Source of the DNA: Massilia rhizosphaerae
GTDB lineage: Bacteria > Pseudomonadota > Gammaproteobacteria > Burkholderiales > Burkholderiaceae_D
NCBI RefSeq assembly: GCF_016093545.1
Contig: NZ_JADKYX010000030.1
Location: 27,811-91,810, forward strand
Direction of reading: 5' to 3'
Length of the DNA stretch: 64,000 nt
Shown: positions 50,418 through 59,742 of the stretch, one piece after another
Position numbering within the stretch: position 1 is the stretch's first letter
Layout of the letters: each line of letters begins with the position of its first letter
Made by a program: the position numbers and the translations under genes
Notes under the pieces: generated by a model
Database searches by the model: none
Seen by the model: only the letters and a program-made list of their open reading frames with translations
What the model was told of the DNA's origin: nothing

Positions 50418-51542
50418 TTACTGCACGACGGACGTCGCGGCGGCGGCGGACACCGTGGCCGGCACCGTCGCCGACACGGTCACCGGCACGCCGGCCGCGG
50501 CCGTGGCCGACATGCCGGCCGGCTTGAGCGTTTCGAGCCAGCGGCGCATGCGGCCGGCGTCGGCCGTGCGCGACTGCTTGCCCTTCGAATCGAGGAACAC
50601 CATGATCACGTTACGTCCCTGGATCATGGCCTGCATCACGAGGCAGCGCCCCGCTTCGTTGATGAACCCGGTCTTTTGCAGGCCGATGTTCCAGTCCGGC
50701 ATGGCGACGAGATAGTTCGTGTTGTGGTACTGCAGCGGCCGGCCGCCCGCCTGCACGACATAGTTCGGATCCGTCGTGTACTGGCGCAGCAGCGGCTCCT
50801 GGTGCGCCACCTTGACGAGCCTGGCGAGGTCGCGCGCGCTCGACACGTTCTCGCTCGACAGGCCGTTCGCATCCACATAATGCGTGTCGTTCATGCCGAG
50901 TTCACGCGCCTTCGCGTTCATCGCCTCGACGAACGCCTGGATGCCGCCCGGATAATTGCGGCCCAGCGCGGCGGCGGCGCGGTTTTCCGAGCTCATCAGC
51001 GCGATGTGCAGCAGATTGCCGCGCGTCATGCGGGTGCCGACGGCCAGGCGCGAACTGGTGAATTTGTGGCGGTCGACGTCGGCGTCCGTGATCGTCAGGA
51101 CCTCGTTCAAATCCTGCTGCGCCTGCACGACGAGCAGGCCCGTCATCAGCTTGGTGATGGAGGCGATGGGCAGCGCGACGGCCGCATTCTTTTCGAACAG
51201 CACTTCCGAGCTCGTCTGGTCCATCACGTAGGCGACGTTGGAGCGCAGGTCGAGCGGATCGTGCGTGCGGTTCAGGCCGGCAATTTCGCCGGCGCTGAGC
51301 ACGGCGACGGCCGGCGCGACGTGGCGGATGCGCCGATACACGACGCGGCGCTTGCCGTGCACCATCTCGATCCGGCGCACCATGCGCTCGCGGTTGTCGT
51401 CCGCGATGACCTTGGCCAGGTAGGGGCGCTTGGCCTTGACCCGCTTGGCGGCGGCCGCGTGTCCCTTGTGCTTGGTCGCGGCTGCGGCGGGTTCGAGCAC
51501 GAACATCATGGAAATGGCGGCTGCCAACGCGAGCTTGAGCAT
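50418..51542 (-). CDS. pbpG: D-alanyl-D-alanine endopeptidase (PBP7 type)
   Basis: A 374-residue S11-family penicillin-binding protein that cuts peptidoglycan cross-links in the periplasm. A signal peptide (MLKLALAAAISMMFVLEPAAA) is followed by a Lys/Arg-rich linker (about residues 24-75), then the peptidase domain: SITK (Ser128, Lys131), SEN (185-187) and KTG (290-292). The C-terminal tail is a low-complexity Ala/Thr/Val run. The ATG at 51542 is chosen because it begins the signal peptide; the longer frame from 51620 lacks one. An 11-bp inverted repeat lies about 105 nt upstream. Confidence 0.9.
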   Translation of the reverse strand: MLKLALAAAISMMFVLEPAAAATKHKGHAAAAKRVKAKRPYLAKVIADDNRERMVRRIEMVHGKRRVVYRRIRHVAPAVAVLSAGEIAGLNRTHDPLDLRSNVAYVMDQTSSEVLFEKNAAVALPIASITKLMTGLLVVQAQQDLNEVLTITDADVDRHKFTSSRLAVGTRMTRGNLLHIALMSSENRAAAALGRNYPGGIQAFVEAMNAKARELGMNDTHYVDANGLSSENVSSARDLARLVKVAHQEPLLRQYTTDPNYVVQAGGRPLQYHNTNYLVAMPDWNIGLQKTGFINEAGRCLVMQAMIQGRNVIMVFLDSKGKQSRTADAGRMRRWLETLKPAGMSATAAAGVPVTVSATVPATVSAAAATSVVQ

Positions 51543-51647
51543 CTGAAAATCCTTGAACGCGAACTGAAGAGCACTGAATGCAGTGTAGCGGAAGACGACT
51601 GGAGCGCAAGTGCGCACCAAGCGAAATGTACCACCTGCGCCCGCTTT

Positions 51648-51681
51648 TTTCTACAACGAAAAAAACAATGCGTTGTAGAAA
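51648..51681. promoter_or_regulatory. 11-bp perfect inverted repeat between pbpG and the nitroreductase gene
   Basis: TTTCTACAACG (51648-51658) and CGTTGTAGAAA (51671-51681) are perfect complements around a 12-nt A-rich spacer. No U-tract follows on the minus strand, so a terminator is unlikely; an operator for pbpG is possible. Confidence 0.4.
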
Positions 51682-51723
51682 TCCCTTGGTTTTTCAATAG
51701 CTTGCGGCGACGGACCGCAAATG

Positions 51724-52419
51724 CTACTCGATGAAACGGGCGAAGGCCGATACCGGCTCCCGTGCCGTGACGAGGGTATTTTCGACCTTGCCGGGATCCG
51801 CGTAGCCGAGCGCCATGCCGCACACGATCATCTCGTTGTCGGGCAGTCCGAGCTCGTCGGAAATGATGCGGTGAAACTGCGTGAACGCGGCCTGCGGGCA
51901 CGTGTCCAGACTGCGGCCGCGCGCCGCGATCATGATGTTCTGCAGGAACATGCCGTAGTCGAGCCAGGAGCCCTGCTCCAGGATGCGGTCGATGGTGAAG
52001 ATCATGCCGACGGGCGCGTCGAAGAAGCGGTAGTTGCGGCCGTGCTGGGCCGCCATGCCGGCCTTGTCGTCGCGCGTGAGGCCCAGGAGCGCGTACAGGT
52101 CCCAGCCGACCTTGCGGCGCCGGTCGACGAAGGGCGACACCCATTCGCGCGGGTAGTAGGCGTATTCCTCGACGTGCTCGCGGTTGCTGGCCGGATCCTT
52201 GTAGACGGCCAGGATGCGCTCGGACAGGCGTTCCTTCGCGGCGCCCGTCAGCACGTGGACTTTCCACGGCTGCGTGTTGGTGCCGGACGGCGCGCGCGCC
52301 GCCACTTCCAGGATGGCCTCGACGTCCTCGCGCGCGACCGGCGTCGGCAGGAAGGCGCGGATCGAGCGCCGCGACGTGATGGCGGCGTCGACGGCGCGTT
52401 GTTGTTCGGTGGTGATCAT
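51724..52419 (-). CDS. Nitroreductase family protein
   Basis: A 231-residue FMN-dependent oxidoreductase. The FMN-binding pattern SRRSIRAF, the ARAPSGTNTQPWKV block and the later GMALGYADP segment are typical. Members reduce nitro compounds or quinones with NAD(P)H; the natural substrate is unknown. The start at 52419 follows GGAGGCCGC, a good ribosome-binding site, and puts SRRSIRAF near residue 16 as usual. It is upstream of pbpG on the same strand with 181 nt between. Confidence 0.88.
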   Translation of the reverse strand: MITTEQQRAVDAAITSRRSIRAFLPTPVAREDVEAILEVAARAPSGTNTQPWKVHVLTGAAKERLSERILAVYKDPASNREHVEEYAYYPREWVSPFVDRRRKVGWDLYALLGLTRDDKAGMAAQHGRNYRFFDAPVGMIFTIDRILEQGSWLDYGMFLQNIMIAARGRSLDTCPQAAFTQFHRIISDELGLPDNEMIVCGMALGYADPGKVENTLVTAREPVSAFARFIE

Positions 52420-52758
52420 GCGGCCTCCATTAACGTGCAACAAGTCTAGCATGGGCGCTTCGCCCCGTTGGCGCTTGCTGCAGAGCACTAAACTGTTGTA
52501 ACGACGCAAACAAAAATGCCGCAAACGATTGCATCCATTGATCTTACTCAACAGATTGCTGTTCAATTGTGCGACGCATCAAAAGTGCTTGACGCATAAT
52601 CGAAAAACGTGAAAAATGGCTTCATGTTGCGGCGCACAATCGTCGAGCTTCACAAGCCGCCCCAAGTTTTTCAGCAGCACCGCTTCACTGGTCCAAAGCA
52701 GGTGTCCCAAGGCACCTCAAAGCAAAGTTCACATAACGATCCATTACTGGAGAACCAT
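52420..52758 (+). other. Leader region of the phasin gene
   Basis: About 339 nt without a gene. A TTGACG at 52589-52594 could be a -35 box but no good -10 follows at 17 nt. A TGTTGCGGCGCACAA stretch near 52624 is rich in TGC, as are sites described for the PHA regulator PhaR; similarity was judged by eye and is weak. The left part must also contain the nitroreductase promoter. Confidence 0.3.
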
Positions 52759-53334
52759 ATGTTTGCATTCCCTGAGCAGTTTTCGAACGCGACCAAAGCC
52801 AATCTCGAATCCCAGTTCGCCCTGCTGTCGGCCCTGACCTCCAAGACCTTCGAAGGTGTGGAAAAGCTGGTGGGCCTGAACATCAACACCGCCAAGGCCG
52901 CCCTCGAGGACTCGTCGGCAACCGCACGCCAGCTGCTGGCTGTCAAGGATGCCCAGGAATTCTTCGCCGTGTCGGCCGCGCAAGCGCAGCCGGCCGCTGA
53001 AAAGGCCCTGGCCTACGGCCGTCAAGTGGCATCGATCGCCGCCGACACCGGCGCCGAGTTCTCGAAAGCCGCCGAAAGCCAGTTCGCCGAAGTCAACCGC
53101 AAGGTGATCTCGCTGGTCGACGAAGTAACCAAGAACGCCCCGGCCGGTTCGGAGACCTATGTGTCGGCCCTGAAAACCGCCATCAGCAACGCCAACGCCG
53201 GCTACGAACAGTTCACCAAGACGACCAAGCAAGCCGTCGAGGCGATCGAATCGAACCTGAACGCCGCCGTGTCGCAGTTCACGCAAGCCACCCGCAAGGC
53301 TGGCGCCGCCGCCAACTCGGCCGCCGCCGCCTAA
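52759..53334 (+). CDS. phaP: Phasin family protein
   Basis: A 191-residue amphipathic helical protein that coats polyhydroxyalkanoate granules. It opens FAFPEQFSNATKANLESQFALL, the usual phasin N-terminus, followed by heptad-like helices with VEKLVGLNINTAKAALEDS, and ends in an Ala-rich tail. Its presence implies the organism stores PHA. The ATG at 52759 follows a GGAGAACC. A strong terminator lies just after it. Confidence 0.9.
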   Translation: MFAFPEQFSNATKANLESQFALLSALTSKTFEGVEKLVGLNINTAKAALEDSSATARQLLAVKDAQEFFAVSAAQAQPAAEKALAYGRQVASIAADTGAEFSKAAESQFAEVNRKVISLVDEVTKNAPAGSETYVSALKTAISNANAGYEQFTKTTKQAVEAIESNLNAAVSQFTQATRKAGAAANSAAAA

Positions 53335-53375
53335 GCAGCAGGAATCACCGCTGCTTCCCCCTCCCAAGGAAGCAG

Positions 53376-53410
53376 AACGGCCCGGACCGCGCAAGCGGTT
53401 CCGGGCCGTT
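53376..53410. terminator. Bidirectional terminator between phaP and livF
   Basis: AACGGCCCGGACCGC (53376-53390) pairs with 53395-53410, which has one extra T as a bulge, across a GCAA loop. It lies between two converging genes and is about 40 nt from the phaP stop. T-tracts are weak, but the stem is very stable. Confidence 0.65.
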
Positions 53411-53428
53411 CGTCTTGTTACGCGCGGT

Positions 53429-54163
53429 TTATTCGCCCAGGTACGCCGCCTGCACGCGCGGATCGTGCAACATGTCCTGGGCATTCCCGGTCATCGTGAT
53501 CGCGCCGGATTCCATGACGTAGGCGCGGTGCGCGGCCTGCAGCGCCAGCTTCGCGTTCTGCTCCACGAGCAGGATCGTGATGCCCTGCTTCGACACGTCG
53601 CGGATCACCTCGAAGATCTTGTCGACCATGATCGGCGCGAGACCCATCGACGGCTCGTCCAGCAGCAGCAGCGTCGGATTGCACATCAGGGCGCGCGCCA
53701 TCGCCAGCATCTGCTGCTCGCCGCCGGACAGCGTCCCGGCCAGTTGCCCGGAGCGCTCCTTCAGGCGCGGGAACACGGCGTACCACTTCTCGATGTCCGC
53801 CTCGATCCCGGCCTTGTCGTTGCGCGTGTAGGCGCCCATCAACAGGTTTTCGTGGATGGTCATGCGCGTGAACACGCCGCGGCCTTCCGGCACCATGGCC
53901 AGCTTCTGCTCGACCAGCTTGAACGACTTGTGGGCGTGCAGCGTCGCACTCAGCGATTGGCCGAGATAGGCGATCGTGCCTCCCACCTTGCACGGCGGCA
54001 GCGTGCCCGTGATCGCTTTCAGCGTCGTCGTCTTGCCCGCGCCGTTGGCGCCGATCAGCGTGACGAGTTCGCCGCGGTCGACCGCCAGGTCGATGCCCTT
54101 GACGGCCTTGATGCCGCCGTACGCCACCTTCAGGCCGGCAATTTTCAGAACGTTATCGGCCAT
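53429..54163 (-). CDS. livF: Branched-chain amino acid ABC transporter ATP-binding protein LivF
   Basis: A 244-residue ATPase of the HAAT family. Walker A GANGAGKTTTLKAI, signature LSGGEQQMLAMARAL, Walker B LLLLDEPSMGL, and the LivF-specific EQNAKLAL after it. Its start codon shares one base with the livG stop (TGATG). It works with LivG on the LivHM permease. It is the last gene of livHMGF. Confidence 0.93.
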   Translation of the reverse strand: MADNVLKIAGLKVAYGGIKAVKGIDLAVDRGELVTLIGANGAGKTTTLKAITGTLPPCKVGGTIAYLGQSLSATLHAHKSFKLVEQKLAMVPEGRGVFTRMTIHENLLMGAYTRNDKAGIEADIEKWYAVFPRLKERSGQLAGTLSGGEQQMLAMARALMCNPTLLLLDEPSMGLAPIMVDKIFEVIRDVSKQGITILLVEQNAKLALQAAHRAYVMESGAITMTGNAQDMLHDPRVQAAYLGE

Positions 54164-54926
54164 CAATGGGCTCCTCCGAGATACGCGTCGATGACGGCCT
54201 GGTTCTTCTGGATCTCGGCCGGCAGGCCTTCCGCGATCAGCTTGCCGTATTCCAGCACCGACATGCGGTCGCACAGCCCCATCATGAGTTTCACATCGTG
54301 TTCGATCAGCAGGATCGTGATGCCCGTGCGCTGGATCTTGACCAGCAATTCGCGCAGCGCGACCTTTTCCGTGGCGTTCATGCCGGCCGCGGGCTCGTCC
54401 AGCGCGAGCAGCTTCGGCTCCGTCGCCAGCGCGCGCGCGATTTCCAGGCGGCGCTGGTCGCCGTAGGACAGGAAGCGCGCCGTGCGCAGCGAAAACTGGC
54501 CGATGCCGACGAAGTCCAGCAATTCCTGCGCGCGGGCGCGGATCGCCGCCTCTTCCCGGCGCGCCGCCCCGTGGCGGAAGATGGCGCCGAACACGCTCTG
54601 GTGCGTGCGCACGTGGCGCCCCACCATCACGTTTTCCAGCGCGGACATTTCGCCGAACAGGCGAATGTTCTGGAAGGTGCGCGCGATGCCGGCCTTGGCG
54701 ACGGCATGCGGGGCCGACGGCGAGTACGGTTTGCCGTCCAGCTCGAACGTCCCGGTGTCCGGCTGGTACAAGCCCGTGATCACGTTGAAGAAGGTGGTCT
54801 TGCCGGCGCCGTTCGGGCCGATCAGGCCATAGATCTGGCCCTTGGCGATCTTGATGCCGACGTCCGTCAGGGCCTGCAGGCCGCCGAAGCGTTTATTGAC
54901 GCCGGAGATGTTCAGCAGGATGTCGC

Positions 54927-54930
<4 letters not shown>
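54163..54930 (-). CDS. livG: Branched-chain amino acid ABC transporter ATP-binding protein LivG
   Basis: A 255-residue ATPase. Walker A GPNGAGKTTFFNVI, the LivG-type ARTFQNIRLFGEMSALENVM loop, signature LSYGDQRRLEIARAL, Walker B LLALDEPAAGMN and IEHDVKLMMGLCD. Its ATG overlaps the livM stop in an ATGA. Longer frames extend into livM and are not used. Confidence 0.93.
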
Positions 54931-56138
<1,208 letters not shown>

Positions 56139-56151
56139 TCTCGATGCCTCC

Positions 56152-57081
56152 TTACGCGCGGTCTGCCACGCGCTCGCCCATGATGCCGGACGGACGCACG
56201 GTCAGCACGAGGATCAGCACGACGAATGCGAAGATGTCCTGGTAATTACTGCCCAGGAAGCCGCCCGTCAGGTCGCCGATATAGCCGGCGCCGAGGCTTT
56301 CGATGATGCCGAGGACGATCCCGCCGATCATCGCGCCATAGATATTGCCGATACCGCCCAGGACGGCGGCCGAGAACGCCTTCATGCCCGGCACGGTGCC
56401 CATCGCGAACTGGATCGACGCGTAATTCGCGCCCCACATCACGCCGGCGACGGCCGCCAGCGCGGCGCCGATGGCGAACGTGGCCACGATGACGCGGTTC
56501 GAATCGACGCCCATCAGGCCGGCCACGCGCGGGTTCTCGGCGACGGCGCGCATCGCGCGGCCCATGCGGGTCTTTTCGACGAGGAAGACGAGGCCGACCA
56601 TGGCGCCGGCCGCCAGCACGAGCAGCAGCACCTGGGTTTGCGAGATGACGGCGCCGGCGACCGCGATCGGCTTGGACGACAGCAGCTGCGGGAACGGCAG
56701 CGGGCTGCGGCCCCAGATCATCATGGCGAACGTCTGCAGCAGGATCGACACGCCGATCGCGGTGATCAAGGGAGCCAGGCGCGGCGCGTTGCGCAGCCGG
56801 CGGTAGGCGATGCGTTCGATGAGAACGTTCACGAGCATCGTGACGGGAATCGCGCCGACGATGGCGATGGCCAGTTGCACGCCGCCGGGCAGGCCGGGGA
56901 AGACGCCGTTCAGCAGTTTCAGGATCGACAGGCCGACCATGGCGCCGATCATCAGCACGTCGCCGTGGGCGAAGTTGATGAGGTTGAGCACGCCGTAGAC
57001 CATCGTGTAGCCGAGCGCGACGAGCGCATACATGCTGCCCAGCACCAGCCCGTTCAGGATCTGTTGGACAAAGATATCCAT
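56152..57081 (-). CDS. livH: Branched-chain amino acid ABC transporter permease LivH
   Basis: A 309-residue permease with about eight helices. It begins MDIFVQQILNGLVLGSMYAL and has GVLNLINFAHGDVLM, the LivH signature, and the loop GRAMRAVAENPRVAGLMGVD. First gene of livHMGF. The periplasmic binding protein (LivJ/K) is not in the window. The start at 57081 gives the family's usual N-terminus; upstream in-frame codons run into the terminator hairpin at 57107-57136. Confidence 0.93.
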   Translation of the reverse strand: MDIFVQQILNGLVLGSMYALVALGYTMVYGVLNLINFAHGDVLMIGAMVGLSILKLLNGVFPGLPGGVQLAIAIVGAIPVTMLVNVLIERIAYRRLRNAPRLAPLITAIGVSILLQTFAMMIWGRSPLPFPQLLSSKPIAVAGAVISQTQVLLLVLAAGAMVGLVFLVEKTRMGRAMRAVAENPRVAGLMGVDSNRVIVATFAIGAALAAVAGVMWGANYASIQFAMGTVPGMKAFSAAVLGGIGNIYGAMIGGIVLGIIESLGAGYIGDLTGGFLGSNYQDIFAFVVLILVLTVRPSGIMGERVADRA

Positions 57082-57106
57082 GCTTGTGTGGTTTCCTTTC
57101 GAACTA

Positions 57107-57136
57107 ACAAAAACGGCACCCGTGGTACGAGTGCCG
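57107..57136 (-). terminator. Terminator hairpin directly upstream of livH
   Basis: On the minus strand CGGCACTCGT (57136-57127) pairs with ACGGGTGCCG (57123-57114), all 10 pairs with one T-G wobble, loop ACC, followed by TTTTTGT. It lies only 26 nt before the livH start, so any transcript from upstream must pass it to reach livH. It either ends the ispH transcript or attenuates livHMGF. Confidence 0.65.
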
Positions 57137-57211
57137 CTATTCAAGCAACATAATTCCGAACATCATCATAACATCGGAAAATGGATGAGTTGCCCGAATT
57201 TCAAACATCGC

Positions 57212-57352
57212 TTACACGTCGCGCAGGGTCACCACGGGCATCGTCAACTCGCGCTTGTAATTGACGCCCGGTTCCGGGTAGTCCTGGAAGAATTCCAGGG
57301 CAATGGCATCGAAGCCGGAGGGCGCGCGCGGACGCAGGTCGAGGGCGTTCAT
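57212..57352 (-). CDS. Small hypothetical protein (46 aa)
   Basis: A 46-codon frame between ispH and livH on their strand, from ATG 57352 to TAA 57214-57212. It begins MNALDLRPRAPSGFDAIALE and ends TMPVVTLRDV. Third codon positions are nearly all G or C, as in the real genes around it, which argues for coding. No Shine-Dalgarno sequence is visible, so translation signals are weak. It is soluble, with no signal peptide or membrane segment. No family was recognised; a short DYPEPGVNYK stretch recalls adenine phosphoribosyltransferases but this is too short to weigh. Confidence 0.45.
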   Translation of the reverse strand: MNALDLRPRAPSGFDAIALEFFQDYPEPGVNYKRELTMPVVTLRDV

Positions 57353-57419
57353 GGATAGGGCGGAGGGAGTGTTTGCAACAGGGCCCGCGGCGCGTGCGGC
57401 CGCGGGCGGATGGGACCGG

Positions 57420-58364
57420 TCAGGCGGCCGCCTTGCCGGCGTCCAGGCCCTTGGGCAGCGGGAACGTGACGTTTTCCTCGACGCCCTCGAGCGCGCGCAC
57501 GCTGGCGGCGCCCAGGTCCTTCAGGCGCTCGATGACGGCCTGCACGAGCACTTCCGGCGCCGACGCGCCGGCCGTGACGCCGATGCGCTTCTTGCCGGCG
57601 ATCCAGGCCGGATCAATGCCGGCGGCGTTGTCGACCATATAGGCCGGCGTGCCCTTCTTTTCCGCCACTTCGCGCAGGCGGTTCGAGTTCGAGCTGTTCG
57701 GGCTGCCCACGACGATCACCACTTCCACCTGCGGCGCCATGAATTTCACGGCTTCCTGGCGGTTCGTCGTCGCGTAGCAGATATCGCCCTTCTTGGGCTC
57801 GACGATGTTCGGGAAGCGCGCCTTCAGCGCGGCGATGATCTCGGCCGTATCGTCGACGGACAGCGTGGTCTGCGACACATACGCCAGCAGATCGGGGTCG
57901 GCGACGTCCAGCTTCGCGACGTCCTCGACCGTTTCGACGAGATGCATGCCCTGTTCCGCCTGGCCCATCGTGCCCTCGACCTCCGGATGGCCGGCGTGGC
58001 CGATCATGACGATCTCGGCGCCCTGCTTGCGCATCTTGGCCACTTCCACGTGCACCTTGGTCACCAGCGGGCAGGTGGCGTCGTAGACCTTCAGGCCGCG
58101 CGACTCGGCTTCCTCGCGCACGGCCTTCGACACGCCGTGCGCGGAAAACACGAGCGTGTTGCCGGCCGGGACGTCGTCGAGGTCTTCGATGAAGATCGCG
58201 CCCTTGTTGCGCAAGTCGTTGACGACGTAGGCGTTGTGGACGATCTCGTGGCGCACGTAGATCGGCGCGCCGAACTGCTGCAGGGCACGCTCGACGATCT
58301 CGATCGCACGGTCGACGCCGGCGCAGAAGCCGCGCGGCTGGGCTAACAGGATCTCGTTTTCCAT
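57420..58364 (-). CDS. ispH: 4-hydroxy-3-methylbut-2-enyl diphosphate reductase IspH
   Basis: A 314-residue iron-sulfur enzyme, the last step of the MEP isoprenoid pathway. The three cluster cysteines are in PRGFCAGVDRAI (Cys14), DATCPLVTKVH and GDICYATTNRQ. It also has SPNSSNSNRLREV and the late TAGASAPEVLVQ. It follows the FKBP-type gene fkpB/slpA after 19 nt, the same pairing as in E. coli. Confidence 0.96.
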   Translation of the reverse strand: MENEILLAQPRGFCAGVDRAIEIVERALQQFGAPIYVRHEIVHNAYVVNDLRNKGAIFIEDLDDVPAGNTLVFSAHGVSKAVREEAESRGLKVYDATCPLVTKVHVEVAKMRKQGAEIVMIGHAGHPEVEGTMGQAEQGMHLVETVEDVAKLDVADPDLLAYVSQTTLSVDDTAEIIAALKARFPNIVEPKKGDICYATTNRQEAVKFMAPQVEVVIVVGSPNSSNSNRLREVAEKKGTPAYMVDNAAGIDPAWIAGKKRIGVTAGASAPEVLVQAVIERLKDLGAASVRALEGVEENVTFPLPKGLDAGKAAA

Positions 58365-58383
58365 GGTTCGTGATGGGCTGTGG

Positions 58384-58839
58384 TTAGAGCACGGAAATCA
58401 GCTGGACTTCGAACTTGAGCGGCTGCCCGGCGAGCGGATGGTTGAAATCGAACACGGCGTCGTTCGCGCGCATGTCGCGCAGCACGCCGGCAAAGCGGCC
58501 GCCGCCCGGCGCGCGGAAGTCGACGAGGTCGCCGACCTGGTAATCGGCATCCGGTTCGGAATTCTCGTCCAGGGTCTTCTTCGTGACGACCTGGATCAAT
58601 TCGGGATTGCGCTCGCCGAACCCCTCCGCGGGGCTCAGGTCGAACGTCGTGTGCGTACCTTCGGCCAGGCCGAGCAGGCGCTGCTCCAGGAACGGGGCGA
58701 GCTGGCCCTGGCCCAGCAACAACGTGGCCGGGGTGCTGCCGAAGGTCGTCACGATGTCCGTGCCGTCGGCAGTGGCAAGGCGATAATGCAGGGTCAGGTA
58801 CGACGATTCGGTGACGATGGGAGCGTTGGAGGAAGACAT
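58384..58839 (-). CDS. fkpB: FKBP-type peptidyl-prolyl isomerase SlpA/FkpB
   Basis: A 151-residue SlyD-like FKBP isomerase. FKBP features are SYLTLHYRLATADGTDIVTTF and LLLGQGQLAPFLEQRLLGL; the insert-in-flap region (DLSPAEGFGERNPELI) follows, as in SlpA. It lacks the SlyD metal-binding His/Cys tail. It acts as a folding catalyst and chaperone. ispH follows closely on the same strand. Confidence 0.9.
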   Translation of the reverse strand: MSSSNAPIVTESSYLTLHYRLATADGTDIVTTFGSTPATLLLGQGQLAPFLEQRLLGLAEGTHTTFDLSPAEGFGERNPELIQVVTKKTLDENSEPDADYQVGDLVDFRAPGGGRFAGVLRDMRANDAVFDFNHPLAGQPLKFEVQLISVL

Positions 58840-58935
58840 TCGCGTTTCGGTTAGACGTGCAAACCGCTATTGTAAGCCACCCGTGCCGCTCCCGCCTCAG
58901 CCGTCGTCATTTTGTCGTGGCCGGGAAACGCAGGC

Positions 58936-59643
58936 TCAGCGGCGCAGCTTCCAGCCGCCGTCCACGTCGATGACGCTGCCGGTGATGAATGTATTGCCGG
59001 CAAGCATGATGATGACCTCGGCCACGTCCGCCGGCGTCCCCACGCGGCCGGCGGGCACGGCCGCGCCCATGTCCTCGAAGAGGCGGCTGCGCTGCGCATC
59101 CGGCACGCGGTGCCACCACGGCGTATCGATCACGCCCGGCGCCACCATGTTCACGCGCAACGGCCGCAGTTCGGACGCCAGGATCGGCAACATCGCCTCC
59201 AGCGCCCCGTTGATGGCCGCGAGACCGGCCGTCCCCGGCTGCTGGGCGCGGGCGGAGATGGCGCCGACCAGCGTCGCGGAACCGCCGGCCGCGATGCCGG
59301 CGAGGCTGGCCTGCAGCACGTTCAGCTGGGGCCAGAACTTGCCGTCGAAGCCGGCACGCAGGTCGTCCAGCGCGAGGTCCCGGAACGTGCCGGCGCCGGA
59401 CGCGCCGGACGCGCACACGACCAGGTGATCGAACGGGCCGTGCCCGGCGAAGAACGCGTCGCATTGCGCGCGGCTGCACGCGTCGAGCTGGGCAAAGCGC
59501 ACGCCGGGAACGTCGAGGGCGGCGCCCTTGGCGGCGTCGCGCCCCGTCACGGTCACGCTGGCACCCAATGCCGCGAAGCGGCGTGCGCTCTTCAGGCCGA
59601 TGCCCGACGTGCCGCCGATGACGATGATGCGCTGGTCTTTCAT
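58936..59643 (-). CDS. SDR family oxidoreductase lacking the YxxxK motif
   Basis: A 235-residue Rossmann-fold protein. The NAD(P)-binding GGTSGIG is at residues 10-16, and DVDGGWKLRR at the end is the usual SDR C-terminal signature. The catalytic serine position may be Ser130, but the expected Tyr-x3-Lys is absent: the region reads GTAGLAAINGALEA (137-150), as in an SDR subgroup of uncertain activity. The start at 59643 gives the normal distance to the glycine motif. It lies downstream of a LysR gene on the same strand (99 nt apart). Confidence 0.82.
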   Translation of the reverse strand: MKDQRIIVIGGTSGIGLKSARRFAALGASVTVTGRDAAKGAALDVPGVRFAQLDACSRAQCDAFFAGHGPFDHLVVCASGASGAGTFRDLALDDLRAGFDGKFWPQLNVLQASLAGIAAGGSATLVGAISARAQQPGTAGLAAINGALEAMLPILASELRPLRVNMVAPGVIDTPWWHRVPDAQRSRLFEDMGAAVPAGRVGTPADVAEVIIMLAGNTFITGSVIDVDGGWKLRR

Positions 59644-59742
59644 GGTCTGCCTTTCAAGGTGGGTTAGGATGTCAGGCAGTGTAGGACCGGCCGCGCGGCG
59701 GCGGAAATCGTATCCGGCGATACGACCCATCGGGGCCGCCGA

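Noticed and set aside
52620..52645. PhaR-like binding site before the phasin gene
   Set aside because: The TGTTGCGGCGCACAA stretch is only loosely TGC-rich and not symmetric; kept as a comment in the leader entry, not as a site.
57212..57352. Adenine phosphoribosyltransferase remnant
   Set aside because: DYPEPGVNYK resembles the start of Apt enzymes, but nothing around it does and the match is too short.
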